DNA of 64,000 bases from Darksidea phi (lineage: Eukaryota; Ascomycota; Dothideomycetes; Pleosporales; Lentitheciaceae): positions 124,001-188,000 of the forward strand of contig JASJFT010000075.1 of the NCBI GenBank assembly GCA_030770425.1, written 5' to 3'. How positions within the stretch are numbered: position 1 is the stretch's first letter; each line of letters begins with the position of its first letter. A program made the translations under genes and the position numbers. Below the pieces are notes generated by a model. It worked only from the letters and a program-made list of their open reading frames with translations. It searched no databases and was not told the origin of the DNA. Below are positions 47,246 through 58,932 of the stretch, in pieces.

Positions 47246-49376
47246 AGATTGTATGCACCCACTGACACGCTTTCTTATGTCGTACTTGAGCTTCTTTGTA
47301 TATAACGTTAACAGTATTATTTCGATACAGAATTCACAGCCGTGTATAGTTCTCCCTTTGGGAATGACATGGTAGTAAAATCTTGGAGCACCAATATACA
47401 TACTCACCGGACCCTGATGTCTTGGTGCGTGCGAATGTGGCATATGCAAACCTACCCACATCCCACTTGCGTTCTACGAGAGCAATATTCCGAACTCACT
47501 CGACCTGTTAATCCCCACCCAAGGATAACCTCAACTTCTCAACGATCAATACAGATATGTTTCCGGAAGGTATTACGGCCAAACCCACATTAACACATCG
47601 TAGACAACCACACTCGGCGCCAATACAACTGCTAACAGCGCCCGTCGCTGACTTAACTACAGCCACCAACGAGCAAATGGCAATAACCGACCCAACTCCA
47701 AACATAAACGGCGGTCCCCGAGGTGTCGATAAAGTAGCCCTGAACGAATTGGACATTCCTCACCAGGCATACCGATTTCTAGATCTGGCGCCACTTCTTC
47801 GGCTTCCGCCTTCCAGATGCGTCAGCTCAGATCTCCTCGACGAGATAGTTATTCAAATACTCGACCTCTAATGGTACGACGTCAAGGGTGACATTCTTAT
47901 GAAAGGGACCGAATACGATTATTCGAGCTGGAGACATTGCTGGTACGCTGTTACCCTCGATATTCACAGCTTGCTCGCGGTGTCCGAGACGTAGCATATG
48001 CACGTTGTGTAGAACTTGTTATATGCGGAACAAGTACTCCCGGCACGAGATGCTGAGAAGCACCCGTATACGCATCTGTGCGGGTCGTGCCCGTTGAAGA
48101 GATCAACAAGAACTTGGTGGACGGCCACCAGCTCGCGAACGGCTCCCGAGCCCCTGTTATCCTTCTCGGGCAGGCCTTGCACAACGACAAAGGCGATCTA
48201 AAGAACAAGAAGGGATAGGAGCTTTTCTCGACAAAATTTCATCTGTTTTCTACACACTTGGCCGACTCATACCGTTAGCAGACTAGGCTGGTATCTACGG
48301 CAATGAACGCGATGGCAAGTTATGGACGCTCATGGAAGCATTCAATGTCACATAGTCCTGGAAGCACAATAGCGCAAACGATACAGTATAAACAACTGTA
48401 CCCGCTGATCTTATCGCTATGTTCCCGAATCCGTATCCGGATAGTGCTGGCGACTAATTATCCGGCCGCTCGTCCGTCAAGGTCTCGTCTAGCAACATGC
48501 GCACGATTGATAAGATCCTTGCCCCGACCTATCAACCGCCCGTATGAGCGTACCCAGTCCGTCTTGGAGTTCCAAAAAGCGCTGCTTCAACTGTAACACG
48601 ACTGACCCGCAGAGCTCCGACACTTCCTACTCATGCCCACATCGCACATCCGAGCCTCCGTACCACCTATGCAAATTTGCACCCGGCGCTACGAATAGGA
48701 AATATCGTGCTAAAGCGAGAGCGCACGGTACGAATCGCTGCAGCTTCGAACGTAAACATATAATTCCGGGGCTTCCCTAATCTTCTTATGCATAATCTGG
48801 ACCAGGAAGAATCGAGGCGGCTTAGTAGGGCGATGTTGAAGAAGGCCAAGGTCCCGCTGAGAGAGCTGCAGTGGAAGGTTCTTAGGGGTGCGCGGCGAAA
48901 AGATCATCATACTAAGGAATGCGGTAGGTTCAGTTGGTTGAGTGAGAAAGATGGCGATGGTGGCGCTGGTGAGTCCAAGGATGGGTACTGTTAGGTGACG
49001 TGTGGTCAAAGATCACTGTATTGTGAGAGGCTCAAAGTGGACTGAATGTAACGGGCATTTATAGCTGTATAACGAGAGCTTTACGCCTAGCCACAACTCC
49101 AAACTCATCAATCTCGTTTCTCGTAAGAGGCGGAAATAGGAGGTTTTGCCAGTTTCAACGAACTTCTTGCGTTTCAGGATATTCGGGATGAAAGATCTTT
49201 TGTGTCACCTTTTCGAGTTATTCCGCCAGTTTTGACGACGCGATGGCTGTTACTCCTTCGATTGCTTCTGAATACAGAAACAGGCGTTGAATCGTAAAAG
49301 ATAGTGGAGAAGATAGCTTCGTGGGGATAATTCCAGGAGAGTGTGCATCCATCCGCATCTTATGCGCATGAATCTA
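47246..49376. other. Intergenic with interrupted coding-like stretches
   Basis: No intact gene. About 47560-48230 and 48280-48780 give coding-like pieces in changing frames (for example VEEINKNLVDGHQLANGSRA and GIYGNERDGKLWTLMEAFNV, each followed by stops). They are unrecognised and may be a decayed gene. Confidence 0.4.
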
Positions 49377-51303
49377 TCACGCATCCACAGGCCGCATATT
49401 CACCTGCAAATGCGTGCCATAAAAGGATGGCAAAAAGGTATCTCGAAACGGCAGCTTGTCCGGCCTGTTCATAATCAGTACAGTACTAGAAGAAACTCGA
49501 GGGGACAATTGAGAGAAGGGTTGAAGAAGGATGGTTGACATACACCGGGTCCGCAAGGACCAAGTCGAATTTGCGGAATACATGGGCGAAGCCGAGGCGT
49601 AGTTCTGCCCAGGCGAGACTACATCAAACCGGCACGTCAGCGCTAAGCTTATGAAGCCTAATCACGTTTCAAGGTAGGATTCAACTCACTTGATTCCCAA
49701 ACACATGCGTGGACCACGCGAGAAGGAAACAAGCCAGTTGTCCAGCTCGGTCGACTCGAGCCAGCGCTCCGGAACAAACTTGTCTGGCTCAGGGAATATG
49801 GCGGCGTTATAGTGGACGAAAGTGCTACCACACGAAACAATTGTCTGTAAAACAGTCAGCCAATCATATATTTCTACTTGGAACACAACGTGGACGTACT
49901 CCCGGTGGCACGGCGACTCCTGCTATCGTCGCACCAGTAGAAGGCACCACGCGCAACAGGCCAGACACCACGCCCGATGACAGCCGCAGCGATTCCTTGA
50001 TGACAGCGTTCAAATAACGCAAGTTCTCTAGATCCCGTAACTTTGGCTCGTGCGCGTTTAGCGACGGCCAGGCTTCTGATAGCTCCGTCCTCAGCTTTTG
50101 CAGCTTATCTGATTGCTGGAGCAGGTGGTATGTTCCCACCATGAGTGTATTGCCGACGGTGTCTGCACCGCCGAACATGAGCGCTTGTGCCTCCTCATAC
50201 AAGCTGCCGGCGGAGGGGACCGTCTTGTTGCGATAGGCTTCGGCGTCCATCAGGCGGTGGTAGATGGTCATGTTGTGGGGGAGGAGTTTGAGCTTTTCTG
50301 GGTCATCGGTGAGGTCGTTGATCTGGCTGAGGAGCAACTGTGAAGATATCAGTGGGAAGTTCTGATGATTTCTTCTTTTCTCTAAATCGTCGAGAGAAGA
50401 GAGAGGCATACCTGTTGTAGATCGACAAGCCCCGCTGTTGACGGACTAATAATCTTTGACAGTTTCGGCGGACATTTCAGAATCATGTTTTTGTACAGAT
50501 CGGAGTACTTGAAGCGGATGAAGACGGGCAGCGACGCATCCATGGCCACCAGAATCGGGGCCTTAAAGTCAGGCGCCTCGACGGCATGGATTGGTTTGCC
50601 GAAGCAAAAGGCCATTATCGTGTCCATTGTCAGGCAGCGGAAGGCAAAGAACAGATCCGCGCTCTTGGAGGCCTTGCATTGCCGCTCGAAGGCCGCGCAG
50701 AGTGCTTTCGTCTTCTCGACACATAGACTCTCGGCACCCTCAATCGCGGCCTGCGAGAACGAGCGGTTCAGCACATCCTTGCGATTCTTGGCTTCGGCGT
50801 ACGTGAGGAAGCCAAAGCTGGATCTGTCCTCGTTGAAGCTCTTGTACAGACGAGCCTCCTTGTCCCAGCGGTTCTTGTTGTTGTAGATATCGTGATACGC
50901 TTTGGGGTTGGCGAAATGGAGCTACATAATTACTGTCAGCGCACGATACTAGAGCGGTGGGTCAGGGTTGCGGGATTTGCAATATTTACCTCATTGGGTC
51001 CGACACGAACAACGTCGCCTTTGTCGCACAATGCATGTCAGCGCATGTTGGTGTACCGAGGTACCAGGCCATCTCACCATATCGCGCATGCAGCTCGACA
51101 AGGACATGGCAGAAGGACCGTTTTGCAATGCACTCGACATAGGCCTTCCAGTAGATCGTCACGCGGGCGATCGGCGGTCCAGGGAACTCGGCCAGGGGGT
51201 GGAAGTAGACGTTATAGACGACCACGTACACGGCGTAGGCAATAACGGTTGCGAGCGCAGCGGACAACAGGGCCGCCATGGCCCCGTTCTCGTGAGTCTC
51301 CAT
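49377..51303 (-). CDS. Cytochrome P450 monooxygenase
   Basis: Seven exons (51303-51078, 51018-50990, 50921-50412, 50337-49900, 49844-49690, 49618-49544, 49464-49377) give 506 aa, normal for a fungal class II P450. An N-terminal membrane helix is followed by FHPLAEFPGPPIARVT. The oxygen-binding I-helix is ALMFGGADTVGNT. The K-helix ExxR is KESLR, and the PERF motif is KFVPERWLES. The heme ligand lies in FSRGPRMCLGI, with Cys at about 448. The C-terminal exon supplies DTFLPSFYGTHLQVNMRPV. Such enzymes oxidise a small substrate at the ER using NADPH-P450 reductase. The second exon is only 29 nt. It is divergent from a LaeA-like methyltransferase across about 0.7 kb, which suggests a shared metabolic pathway. 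The substrate is unknown. Confidence 0.92.
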
Positions 51304-51996
51304 TGATTTGTGAGAGACAGGACCAGGACGCCGTGGTTGCTGCGGTGGGAGGGGCAAGGTTTCTCGCCGGTCTCTGCCACATCCAAGCGTTCCAAGGCTA
51401 GCTTTCTGCGGGAGTTATTAACGGGCACTCCAATAAGCAATAACGGGCGCCCCAACAAGTCTGTGCCCCTCGGGTATAAGCTTGGCCCTCAGCTAACTCC
51501 TAATAGGGCCGAAACCTATATAGATCCTGTATTTTCTTGGTATTAAACGTGCTATCCTCTTACCTCCCCCTTATAGTTACCCTAGATAGGTTCAAAACCG
51601 TTCCGTAAACACCCTATATAACCCGGAGAGTCCTCAGGCCGAGAATCAACACCAAAAACGCCGAAAAAACATATCAAAACGTGTCGAAATACGCGTCAAA
51701 AAGGTCAAAAATACCTATACCGCCCAGCTATACTAATCCCTGTACAACGTTGGTGCGACGCCGGTCTCTACTTAGCGCTGCGGGTGACGTTGGCGTCTAT
51801 TCTCACCCGCTTTCTGCCCCAAATCTGCTTAGGCCCTGTGCAACTACAGCCAACCGGAGGACTTGGCGGTTAGCGCGGGTACGCGAAGAGACCCCGGCGA
51901 GGGTCACGCTAAGAGAGGCTACTTAGCGAACCGTTGCCGTCCGATCCCACTGACAGCTCTCTGCCTCGACCATAACAATCTTGCGCCTTGACAGCC
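51304..51996. promoter_or_regulatory. Shared divergent promoter of P450 and methyltransferase
   Basis: These 693 bp separate the two start codons and face both genes. The left half includes AT-rich, repeat-like sequence (about 51420-51740). No specific factor site was identified. Co-regulation is inferred from head-to-head arrangement. Confidence 0.4.
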
Positions 51997-53495
51997 ATGG
52001 CCGATATTGAGACTGAGATCGTCATTGTAAGCCCTTTCATCATTGTACAACTACTGCCGCGTTCCTGATAGGGACTGTAGGACTCGGACGAAACCGACTC
52101 CGCCTACAACGACGACGCCGCATCGTGAGGCTCCTTTTCCGCTGGCCCGCAGGGTGCCTTCTGACATGGCGTGAAGCGATACCACGTCGCTCAAGTCTGC
52201 CATTCTCAACTACAAGTACCGCAACGGTCGGCGATACCATGCGTACAAGGAAGGCTCATACTGTGGGCTCCCTGCTCGTTGCATACCGGTCTGTTTCTAA
52301 GTGAGCGCAGGGGGTCCGAATGACGAAGCACAGGCGGATCAACTGGATATTTTGTACGCCCTACGAGCCGTTTGGTTAGTGGCCCATGTTGACAGGGTAG
52401 TCACCATATCTGCCTCCTCTTGCTCGAGGGCGAGTTGTATCTGGCCCCCATCACGAAGGATCCGATGGTACGTTTCGGGATGAATAGCGATTGGTCTCGT
52501 GCTGATAACTGTCTTCTGCCTAGCGCGTTTTGGATCTAGGCACCGGCACCGGTATGCAAGCAGCACCTCGACTCACAAAATGCATAAGCTGACCAGCCAG
52601 GGATCTGGGCCATGTTAGTGTCTTATCCGTATACGGCGTACAGACAATTAACCGGCGAACAGCGATTTTGCGGACAAGTTCCCATCAGTCGAGGTGAATG
52701 CGACATGCGAAGATTGTACAACGTTACTCTAACAGGTCCAGGTCCTTGGAACCGATCTCAGCCCCACTCAACCTTCCCTAGTTCCCCCAAATCTCCGATT
52801 TGAAGTCGACGACTTCACCGAACCATGGCTGTTCCGCAAGGAAAGCTTCGATTTCATCCACGCGCGATCTTTATACGGCTGCGTCGCCGACTGGCCGACC
52901 TTTTACAGAGAGGCCCTAGAGTACGCAAACATACACGGCCGAGATTCCGCATCGAACTAATTCTTCAAGCCACCTCCAACCCGGCGGCTACTTCGAACAG
53001 CTTGAAATGTCCGTCGTCCCCAAATCCGACGACGATACCGTAACGCCCGACTCCATCTTCGATCAATGGGGTAAAATCTCGCTCATGCTCGGCGAGAAAT
53101 TCGGCAAATCGCTACGCACCGTCGACGAATCGAAAGCTGGTATAGAGGCGGCCGGCTTCATCAACGTTGTCGAGCGCCGCTGGAAGCTGCCCATTGGCGG
53201 CTGGGCGGCGGATAAGCAGTTCAAGGAGATTGGCCTGTATAACCGGATACAATGGGAACAAGGCATCGAAGGGTGGAGTCTGTACTTGCTAACGACGGTG
53301 CTGAAGTGGAGTCTCGAGGAGGTTCAGGTTTACCTGGCCAAAATGCGGCAGGCGCTGAGGGATCGCAGCATTCATGCCTATCAGGAAGTGTAAGTGCCGA
53401 TATTGGATTTAGAGGGCTTTGGAGCTGACAAGTGTACAAGGTCGTTGGTTTATGGACAGAAGCCGCCGCGTCCCCAGAATGATAGTAATGAATAA
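51997..53495 (+). CDS. LaeA-like SAM-dependent methyltransferase
   Basis: Eleven exons (51997-52026, 52081-52124, 52177-52262, 52311-52353, 52401-52467, 52524-52551, 52601-52613, 52663-52693, 52742-52920, 52970-53389, 53441-53495) total 996 nt and give 331 aa. Exon 7 is a 13-nt microexon. The protein starts with an acidic stretch (DSDETDSAYNDDAAS), then LNYKYRNGRRYHAYKEGSYW and GPNDEAQADQLDI, both typical of the family. The class I motif RVLDLGTGTGIWAIDFADKF is rebuilt across exons 6 to 8. TDLSP, FDFIHARSLYGCVADW and LQPGGYFEQLEM complete the fold. Fungal members modify secondary metabolites or affect their regulation. It is divergent from the P450. The 5' exons and the choice of acceptor at 52741 are less certain than the 3' half. 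Confidence 0.85.
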
Positions 53496-54046
53496 GTCTG
53501 GCTTACAGGTGTTAGTAAATAAGATACTCTTCTGTATATAGTAAACTTACTTTAATAAGAAGATATAAGTGAAGAGAAATATAATACTATATAGAGAGAT
53601 ATAAAAGACGTGTTTTCTAGTAATTGTCAGTTTTATGGTCACATAGATCCCTCCCTAGGAGCTTAGACTACTATATAATACGATATTGTCTTACTATAGT
53701 TCATACTTCAATATAATCTTATCAAGTACTCTCTTAGTGCGCGTGAGTAATACGACCAAGTGAGAAAAACGACCTTTCGATGTTGTGCATGTTTGCCATA
53801 TGCTTTTACACCGCTCATATACTCTGGACCCGGAGTATGGACTCTTAGAGTTTCATAAGACAACATGGAAGGCGTAACTAAGCTAGAAACAACCATTTAT
53901 TGCGGAGCTTCAGATGGAGTATGAAAGAGCGCAGTAGGATAGCTATGTACTCTGCAGGTAGGCTTCAAACCAGTCCTCAAACATTAAGAGCGAATTTCCC
54001 CATAAGTCAGACCCGGCTCTCCGTTCCGAACTGCAAACGAGCAATC
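53496..54046. other. AT-rich intergenic spacer
   Basis: No gene is supported between two convergent genes. The first part is strongly AT-rich. Confidence 0.5.
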
Positions 54047-54621
54047 TCACTCACGTCCCTCAAAAGCCTTCCTCAGCCCCTCGATATCCATCTTCTTCAT
54101 GCTCATCATGGCAGCAGTAGCCCTTCTCACCTTCTCTTTATCGTCATCCTTCATCATCTCTAGCAACGCCTTCGGCGTCACCTGCCAGCTTATGCCCCAC
54201 TTGTCTGCCAACCACCCACAGACCTGCTTCTTCTCATCACCACCCTCACTCAGCTTGGTCCAAAAATGGTCGACTTCCTCTTGGTCCTCACACTCGATCA
54301 TGAAAGAGGTGGCGGCTGTGTGGAAGTAATCCGCGCCGCCGTTGAGTGCGACGAAAGGGTGGCCATTGAGGGTAAAGTTGACGACCTTTTGAGAGAGGAT
54401 CATGGTCAGAACAGATGATTCTGAAGTAGGGTTGATTGGGCCAATGAACGCCGACTTACCATGACTGATCCAGGCTCTTTCTTGTGGATCTCTTGGCCGA
54501 CAGAGGTATAGTACTGGGTGGATGTGATCTTGGAGTTCGGAAAGATAGAGACGTAGAACTTGGCGACGTCTTCGGCTTGGGTGTCGAACCAGAGGCACGT
54601 GGTGATCTTTGTGAAAGACAT
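54047..54621 (-). CDS. VOC/PhnB-like glyoxalase-fold protein
   Basis: Exons 54621-54460 and 54385-54047 give 166 aa, the normal size for a PhnB-like VOC protein. The first exon has MSFTKITTCLWFDTQAEDVA and FYVSIFPNSKI. The second has VVNFTLNGHPFVALNGG, ATSFMIECEDQEEVDHFW and KWGISWQVTPKALLEMM. These are the hallmarks of the '3-demethylubiquinone-9 3-methyltransferase' (PhnB) branch of the vicinal oxygen chelate superfamily. The methyltransferase label is historical, and the real reaction in fungi is unknown. The acceptor at 54386 was chosen because it removes a non-homologous insertion. A TATAAATA element lies on the minus strand at 54713-54720. Confidence 0.88.
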
Positions 54622-55460
54622 TGCGATTGAATGATTGATATCGGAGGATCGATGGAAAAGGCTGTGAATGCTCGGCGTGTCTGTATATATTATTGACTGC
54701 GACTGAGCGTGGTATTTATATCTCGTCCATGGATTCTTAGCTTGGACTCTGTTCGACGCGTTCGTGAGGGGCAACGCGTATGATTAGTGAACACGGCGGC
54801 GCGATGTCACGTGGATGGCGCTGCTGCCTTGAAAGCGAGGAATGCGACCTAATGAGGCACCCAATGAGGCGCCTAATATCGCATCTCTTGCATAAAATGG
54901 AAAACTATCGAAATTTTTGTTTTGCGCAACCGCTTGACACGTACACCATAGATCTGCATGACTCCTCAAGAAGTCGCCAATAGGACATCCAGCAGCCGCA
55001 CAAAGATCTCGGCGGCGAGTAATCTGGTTACGGGACACCTGTACTCCAATCGCACCAGTATTCAGATAACCTTGGAGTCTAGTAGCGTAATTTAGATTAC
55101 TTCACTCTTCTGGTCAAATGTGGTGCAAATTGTAAAAGCATAGTCGCGAAAAGCATATTTCTAACTGAATGATAATCAAAATGTACTAGTTGCGAGCAGT
55201 CACACGCGGCCATCAATAAAGAACCGTACACGACAAGATGCGCATCGTACTGATTAGGATGATACGTATCGAGTTGAGAATTCAGACCCTCGTCTCCGAA
55301 CATATGCGCACGAACGAAAGACTTGCGCATGATTTGGTGCGTTGTTGGAGCAAATACCGCAAGTTAAAGTTTCGTTCAGCACAACGGAACTTACATCATC
55401 AATTGCGACTTCAGCGCCGCATGTTAAAACGCCGATGAGTTTGCCTAGTCCGCATACCTC
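54622..55460. other. Intergenic, no supported gene
   Basis: Includes the promoter of the VOC gene. Remaining frames are short and without domains. Confidence 0.5.
54713..54720 (-). promoter_or_regulatory. TATA box of the VOC gene
   Basis: The minus strand reads TATAAATA, about 92 bp upstream of the ATG at 54621. Confidence 0.45.
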
Positions 55461-56257
55461 CTAGAATGCTTGATGTTCTTCATCGGCAGCAAAGTCCAGT
55501 AGCTGGCTGCCATAGAAGAAGAACAATGCCAGTCTGTGCGTGAAAAAGTTATTAAGGTAAGCCTGTTTATCGGAACATTTCCTGGCGTTGATGTATAGCT
55601 TGAGCAGTTCTTCAAGCTCGCTGTCGACATACGCTCTTAGCCTGTCGTGGATAAGGCTGAGGAAGTTTGAGGAAATTTCGGCATTAGGCTTGATGCTGAC
55701 AAAAACTGGGATATTAGCCAATTTTTCGATGTACGTCTCAATTAGCGCGCCAATTCTAGAAGCGTGCGTGTCGGACAATCTCCAGTAGGCTCCCCTGTAT
55801 TTTACTGGCGGAACCTCAGCGTCCAATACTTTCGCTAAATCTCAAAAGAGATCTGGGAATATCACATCGCCCACCTTTTCTTTGAAAAGCTTGGTAATAG
55901 ACGATAACAATCCCTTGTTCCTAGCTCATGCGTTGTAAAAAATAGTCAGGCTGCTGAAAAATTACATCTTTCTCCAAGATATCATCAAAGCTCCCTTATC
56001 CCGAGCTAAAAGCTTCAAAAGCATCGGTTCCAAACAGACGAGATCTACCTCGCTCTAAAACTTCCCACCGAAAGTGTTAAAATTAGACTCGATAACCTTG
56101 AATGTGCTACGTAGTTCAGAGTCATTAGTTTTAGGTATAATTTGGTCCAGCCGAGCGAGTGCAAGAACCGCAGGTCTGCTTTTCCTACTTCCGGATTGAT
56201 CGCTATCATCCTGAGTGCTATTTCTTCGCAAATTATCTGCGGCTGAATGGATGTCAT
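55461..56257 (-). pseudogene. Decayed coding sequence of unknown family
   Basis: Minus-strand pieces at 56257-56045 and 55826-55461 are coding-like and helical (for example HASRIGALIETYIEKLANIP and FLSLIHDRLRAYVDSELEEL). Frameshifts and stops separate them. The helical pattern is loosely reminiscent of the dynamin stalk, but I cannot confirm any family. Confidence 0.4.
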
Positions 56258-56552
56258 TTTAACGCTGGGGTTTGGCTCGAAACCGAATGAATTGGGAGAA
56301 CTGATCTTCTTATATTAAAATATGAGCACAGCAGGGGCTTTGTATCCCTATCGGGACCTAAACGATGTTAGAGAGCGATTGCAATCACTCTCAAAAAATG
56401 TTGCGTTATTTATTTGCGGACGAAATGGTAGCCCTATTTTAAGTCTTGAAAGAAAATCGCAAATGATGTGTTTTAAAGACCGAAGAGCACACCATCGCTG
56501 CGCAAGCTACTCAGCAAACCGCCCGTCCAACCACCTAGCCAGCCGCACCGTA

Positions 56553-56960
56553 GGCACCGCAGGCACCGCAGGCACCGCAGCATGAACTGCCCCCATTCTC
56601 GACGGCAGCAAGGCCTAGTCTTCCAGAACGTGAAGGAGGAGATAACGGTTCTAATGAATTGGGCCGGCTCATTGCTAGTCTCACCGAGACGATAGCACAG
56701 CAGAGCCGCATCATCACCAGTTAGAGTAGCATCATTGAGAGTGTCTGGAACGATCTCGCGGACAACAAGTCGGAACAACAGCGCTTTCAAAATCAATACG
56801 CCGAGCTCTACGAGGCGGTTTTCTCTCTCCGGGCACAGTTTGACGTCCTCTCCGTATCTCCCCCATCCACGCGCTCCCCACAGACACAGTCCTGGACATC
56901 GGTTACGTCCGGCGGAGGAACGGAAGGGTCAAGGACGAACTCCTCGTACACGACGTGACT
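56553..56960 (+). mobile_element. LINE ORF1-like (non-LTR gag) relic
   Basis: One plus-strand frame reads LGRLIASLTETIAQQSRIIT, then an in-frame TAG, then KSEQQRFQNQYAELYEAVFS, LRAQFDVLS and a Ser/Thr-rich tail QSWTSVTSGGG. A short coiled coil followed by 'SWAxVV'-like sequence is typical of the first ORF of fungal Tad/LINE retrotransposons. A GCACCGCAG triplet repeat is at 56553-56581. No reverse transcriptase is present, so this is a fragment. Confidence 0.4.
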
Positions 56961-57840
56961 AGGTGGAACATGCTGAGCGAAAGTGCGCTAGTACTAAAAT
57001 GAAACGGGTGACATTTCCCTTCACTCACCTTCACTCACCTTCACTCACTTCCACAACAAACAAATTTAGTATATGTATATATATATTACTTTACACTCTA
57101 TTCTTTCAATTAATCGAAACCCAAGCATTATAGGGATAGTCGTTACATACGTGTACGGCTAGATGGGCTAGTGGAACGGAATCCTGACGCAGGACCGTTA
57201 GTGGGCTGTTAAACGGGGTCTTCTATAACGCAAGTTGCGGAGACTCTGCCACTAGATATCGCCAGATGTTGAGAAGCCCCGAAAGGGAGCGCTCTATCAG
57301 GTCGGAACAGCAGATGCGAGGGTGGGGGACGGCAGTAGTTCGGGGGACGGCAGTAGTTCGAGTTAGTCCTCGAGCTATTTCCTTTTTGTTTTTGTTTTTG
57401 TTGAGCACTTGATGGCTCTGCCAGGCTGTTACTGTTCGAACTTGAGGGCACCTGTGCTATCCTGGAACTATAGCAAATTGAATACACATATAAAACCTGC
57501 GTTAAAGTATTAATTTACACCGTTACAGTGAGCATGCCATACGGCGGCAAGAAAGTAGAAAAGTCTCAATGGAGTATTACCTAGAGGCTCATGTTACAGC
57601 AAAGATAATAACTAGAAGAACTACGTACACACTTCAGGTGAGTTGAGGTGAGACTAGCGTAGAGAGGGGAACCGGCGTTCTATTCGTCAGGCTCTCATGT
57701 CAAATGTCGCTTTCCTTTCATATACGTATGTATGCACCTAAGCCTGGCTACATTCTGCTAAGGTTATTGTCGAAAGGGATCGCCAAATCTTTTCCCTAGT
57801 ACAGTATCGGTAATGCTGCATTCTGTCTTTGATCCGCCAC
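56961..57840. other. Intergenic with small tandem repeats
   Basis: No gene is supported. Direct repeats include CTTCACTCAC repeated about three times (about 57020-57050), GGGGGACGGCAGTAGTTCG twice (about 57325-57362) and TTTTTG three times (about 57380-57400). Confidence 0.5.
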
Positions 57841-58932
57841 TCAACCATCCTCTAAATCCCACAAGCTAATCAACAGCTTCCGTTCACCCGTCCACGGCTC
57901 TCTTCCATGTTGAACCGCGTAGTTATCAAGTAACATAACGTCGCCCTTCTTCCACGTCACAAGCGCTCTTGTCTCCTTGATAGACTTCGCCGTAGAGTCA
58001 AAGTACTTCCGTGCTATCAGGTCGCCATCGCCGTAGGAGACAAGAGGCTGGTATTTCCCTTCTTTACCAATATGCATTGAATCCAGTGTTTCCACGTCAG
58101 CTGCATATAAGAATCGTGATACAACATCATTGAAGAACGCCGGCTGTCCCGTCCGTGGATGGGGTCTAATGGCTGGCAATACCTGCCAGGTTCTCAGATC
58201 GCCCAGGGGATTTTTGACGGACTGGTTGATCCATTCCCACGTTATCGTCGGCAAGCGCTTGATCTCTTTCTCAATCTTCGCTCTTGCAGTCTCCGTATCG
58301 TCCTCATCAAGGACGTGCTGACCGAATGCTTGCAACACCGAACTCCCGGCCGACTCTGTCTCCGTCCGCGAAGTATTGGCATAAGTGAGTTGGTACTTTA
58401 TACCTTTTTTCTCAAGCTGCTCGATAAACTCTGGGTGCTCTTTTTTCAGTTGATGGTAAAGCACAATTGAGTTGTTGATTGGTGTTTCGCCACCAGTATC
58501 AGGTGCTGATGCACAGTAAAAGAAGGCATAGGCGGGATAATAAGGACTCATTCCAAATTCGTTGTGTGGATATACGGGCTGAGTAGTTGATCCTTCATTC
58601 GCGGTTGCAACATTGGGAGCCAGTACTGTCCGCAAAACAGGGTTTCCGATGTCTTCGTGCGGCACAAAGCCGAATGCGTGCGCGAATTGGGAGAACTCTT
58701 GTGCGTCGGCGAGATCGAGGTTTTGGAAGTAGATGGCACCGTGCTCATTCAACAGCTTACGGACCTCGCCAGTAGAGATGAGCCGTTTGATCTCGGACAA
58801 GAGGATAGGGAGTGGGGTCGATAGCCGTGAAGGAGTGAGTGATACTGGGAACGTTGTTTTAGGTGGGTAAGGCTTCGCGAGATTAACCGCTGGAGCGTAA
58901 GGCGTGCTCCGGAACGCAGCTCTCGGTCCCAT
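57841..58932 (-). CDS. TauD/TfdA-family Fe(II)/2-oxoglutarate dioxygenase
   Basis: Single exon, 363 aa from the ATG at 58932 (MGPRAAFRSTPYAPAVNLAK). The TauD double-stranded beta-helix is recognisable: LLNEHGAIYFQNLDLADAQE at the start, the iron-binding H-x-E as YPHNEFGM, and the distal His and 2-oxoglutarate-binding Arg in YAVQHGREPWTGERKLL. Family members use Fe(II), O2 and 2-oxoglutarate to hydroxylate small organic acids, taurine or alkyl sulfates. The fungal branch with an HNE motif often has an unknown substrate. A short plus-strand frame begins opposite its 5' end and may not be a gene. Confidence 0.88.
   Translation of the reverse strand: MGPRAAFRSTPYAPAVNLAKPYPPKTTFPVSLTPSRLSTPLPILLSEIKRLISTGEVRKLLNEHGAIYFQNLDLADAQEFSQFAHAFGFVPHEDIGNPVLRTVLAPNVATANEGSTTQPVYPHNEFGMSPYYPAYAFFYCASAPDTGGETPINNSIVLYHQLKKEHPEFIEQLEKKGIKYQLTYANTSRTETESAGSSVLQAFGQHVLDEDDTETARAKIEKEIKRLPTITWEWINQSVKNPLGDLRTWQVLPAIRPHPRTGQPAFFNDVVSRFLYAADVETLDSMHIGKEGKYQPLVSYGDGDLIARKYFDSTAKSIKETRALVTWKKGDVMLLDNYAVQHGREPWTGERKLLISLWDLEDG

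Noticed and set aside
49377..53495. Complete secondary metabolite cluster
   Set aside because: No PKS, NRPS, terpene synthase or DMATS gene is visible within the window.
55461..56257. Dynamin-like GTPase pseudogene
   Set aside because: Only a vague helical resemblance to the stalk; no GTPase motifs are present, so the family is left open.
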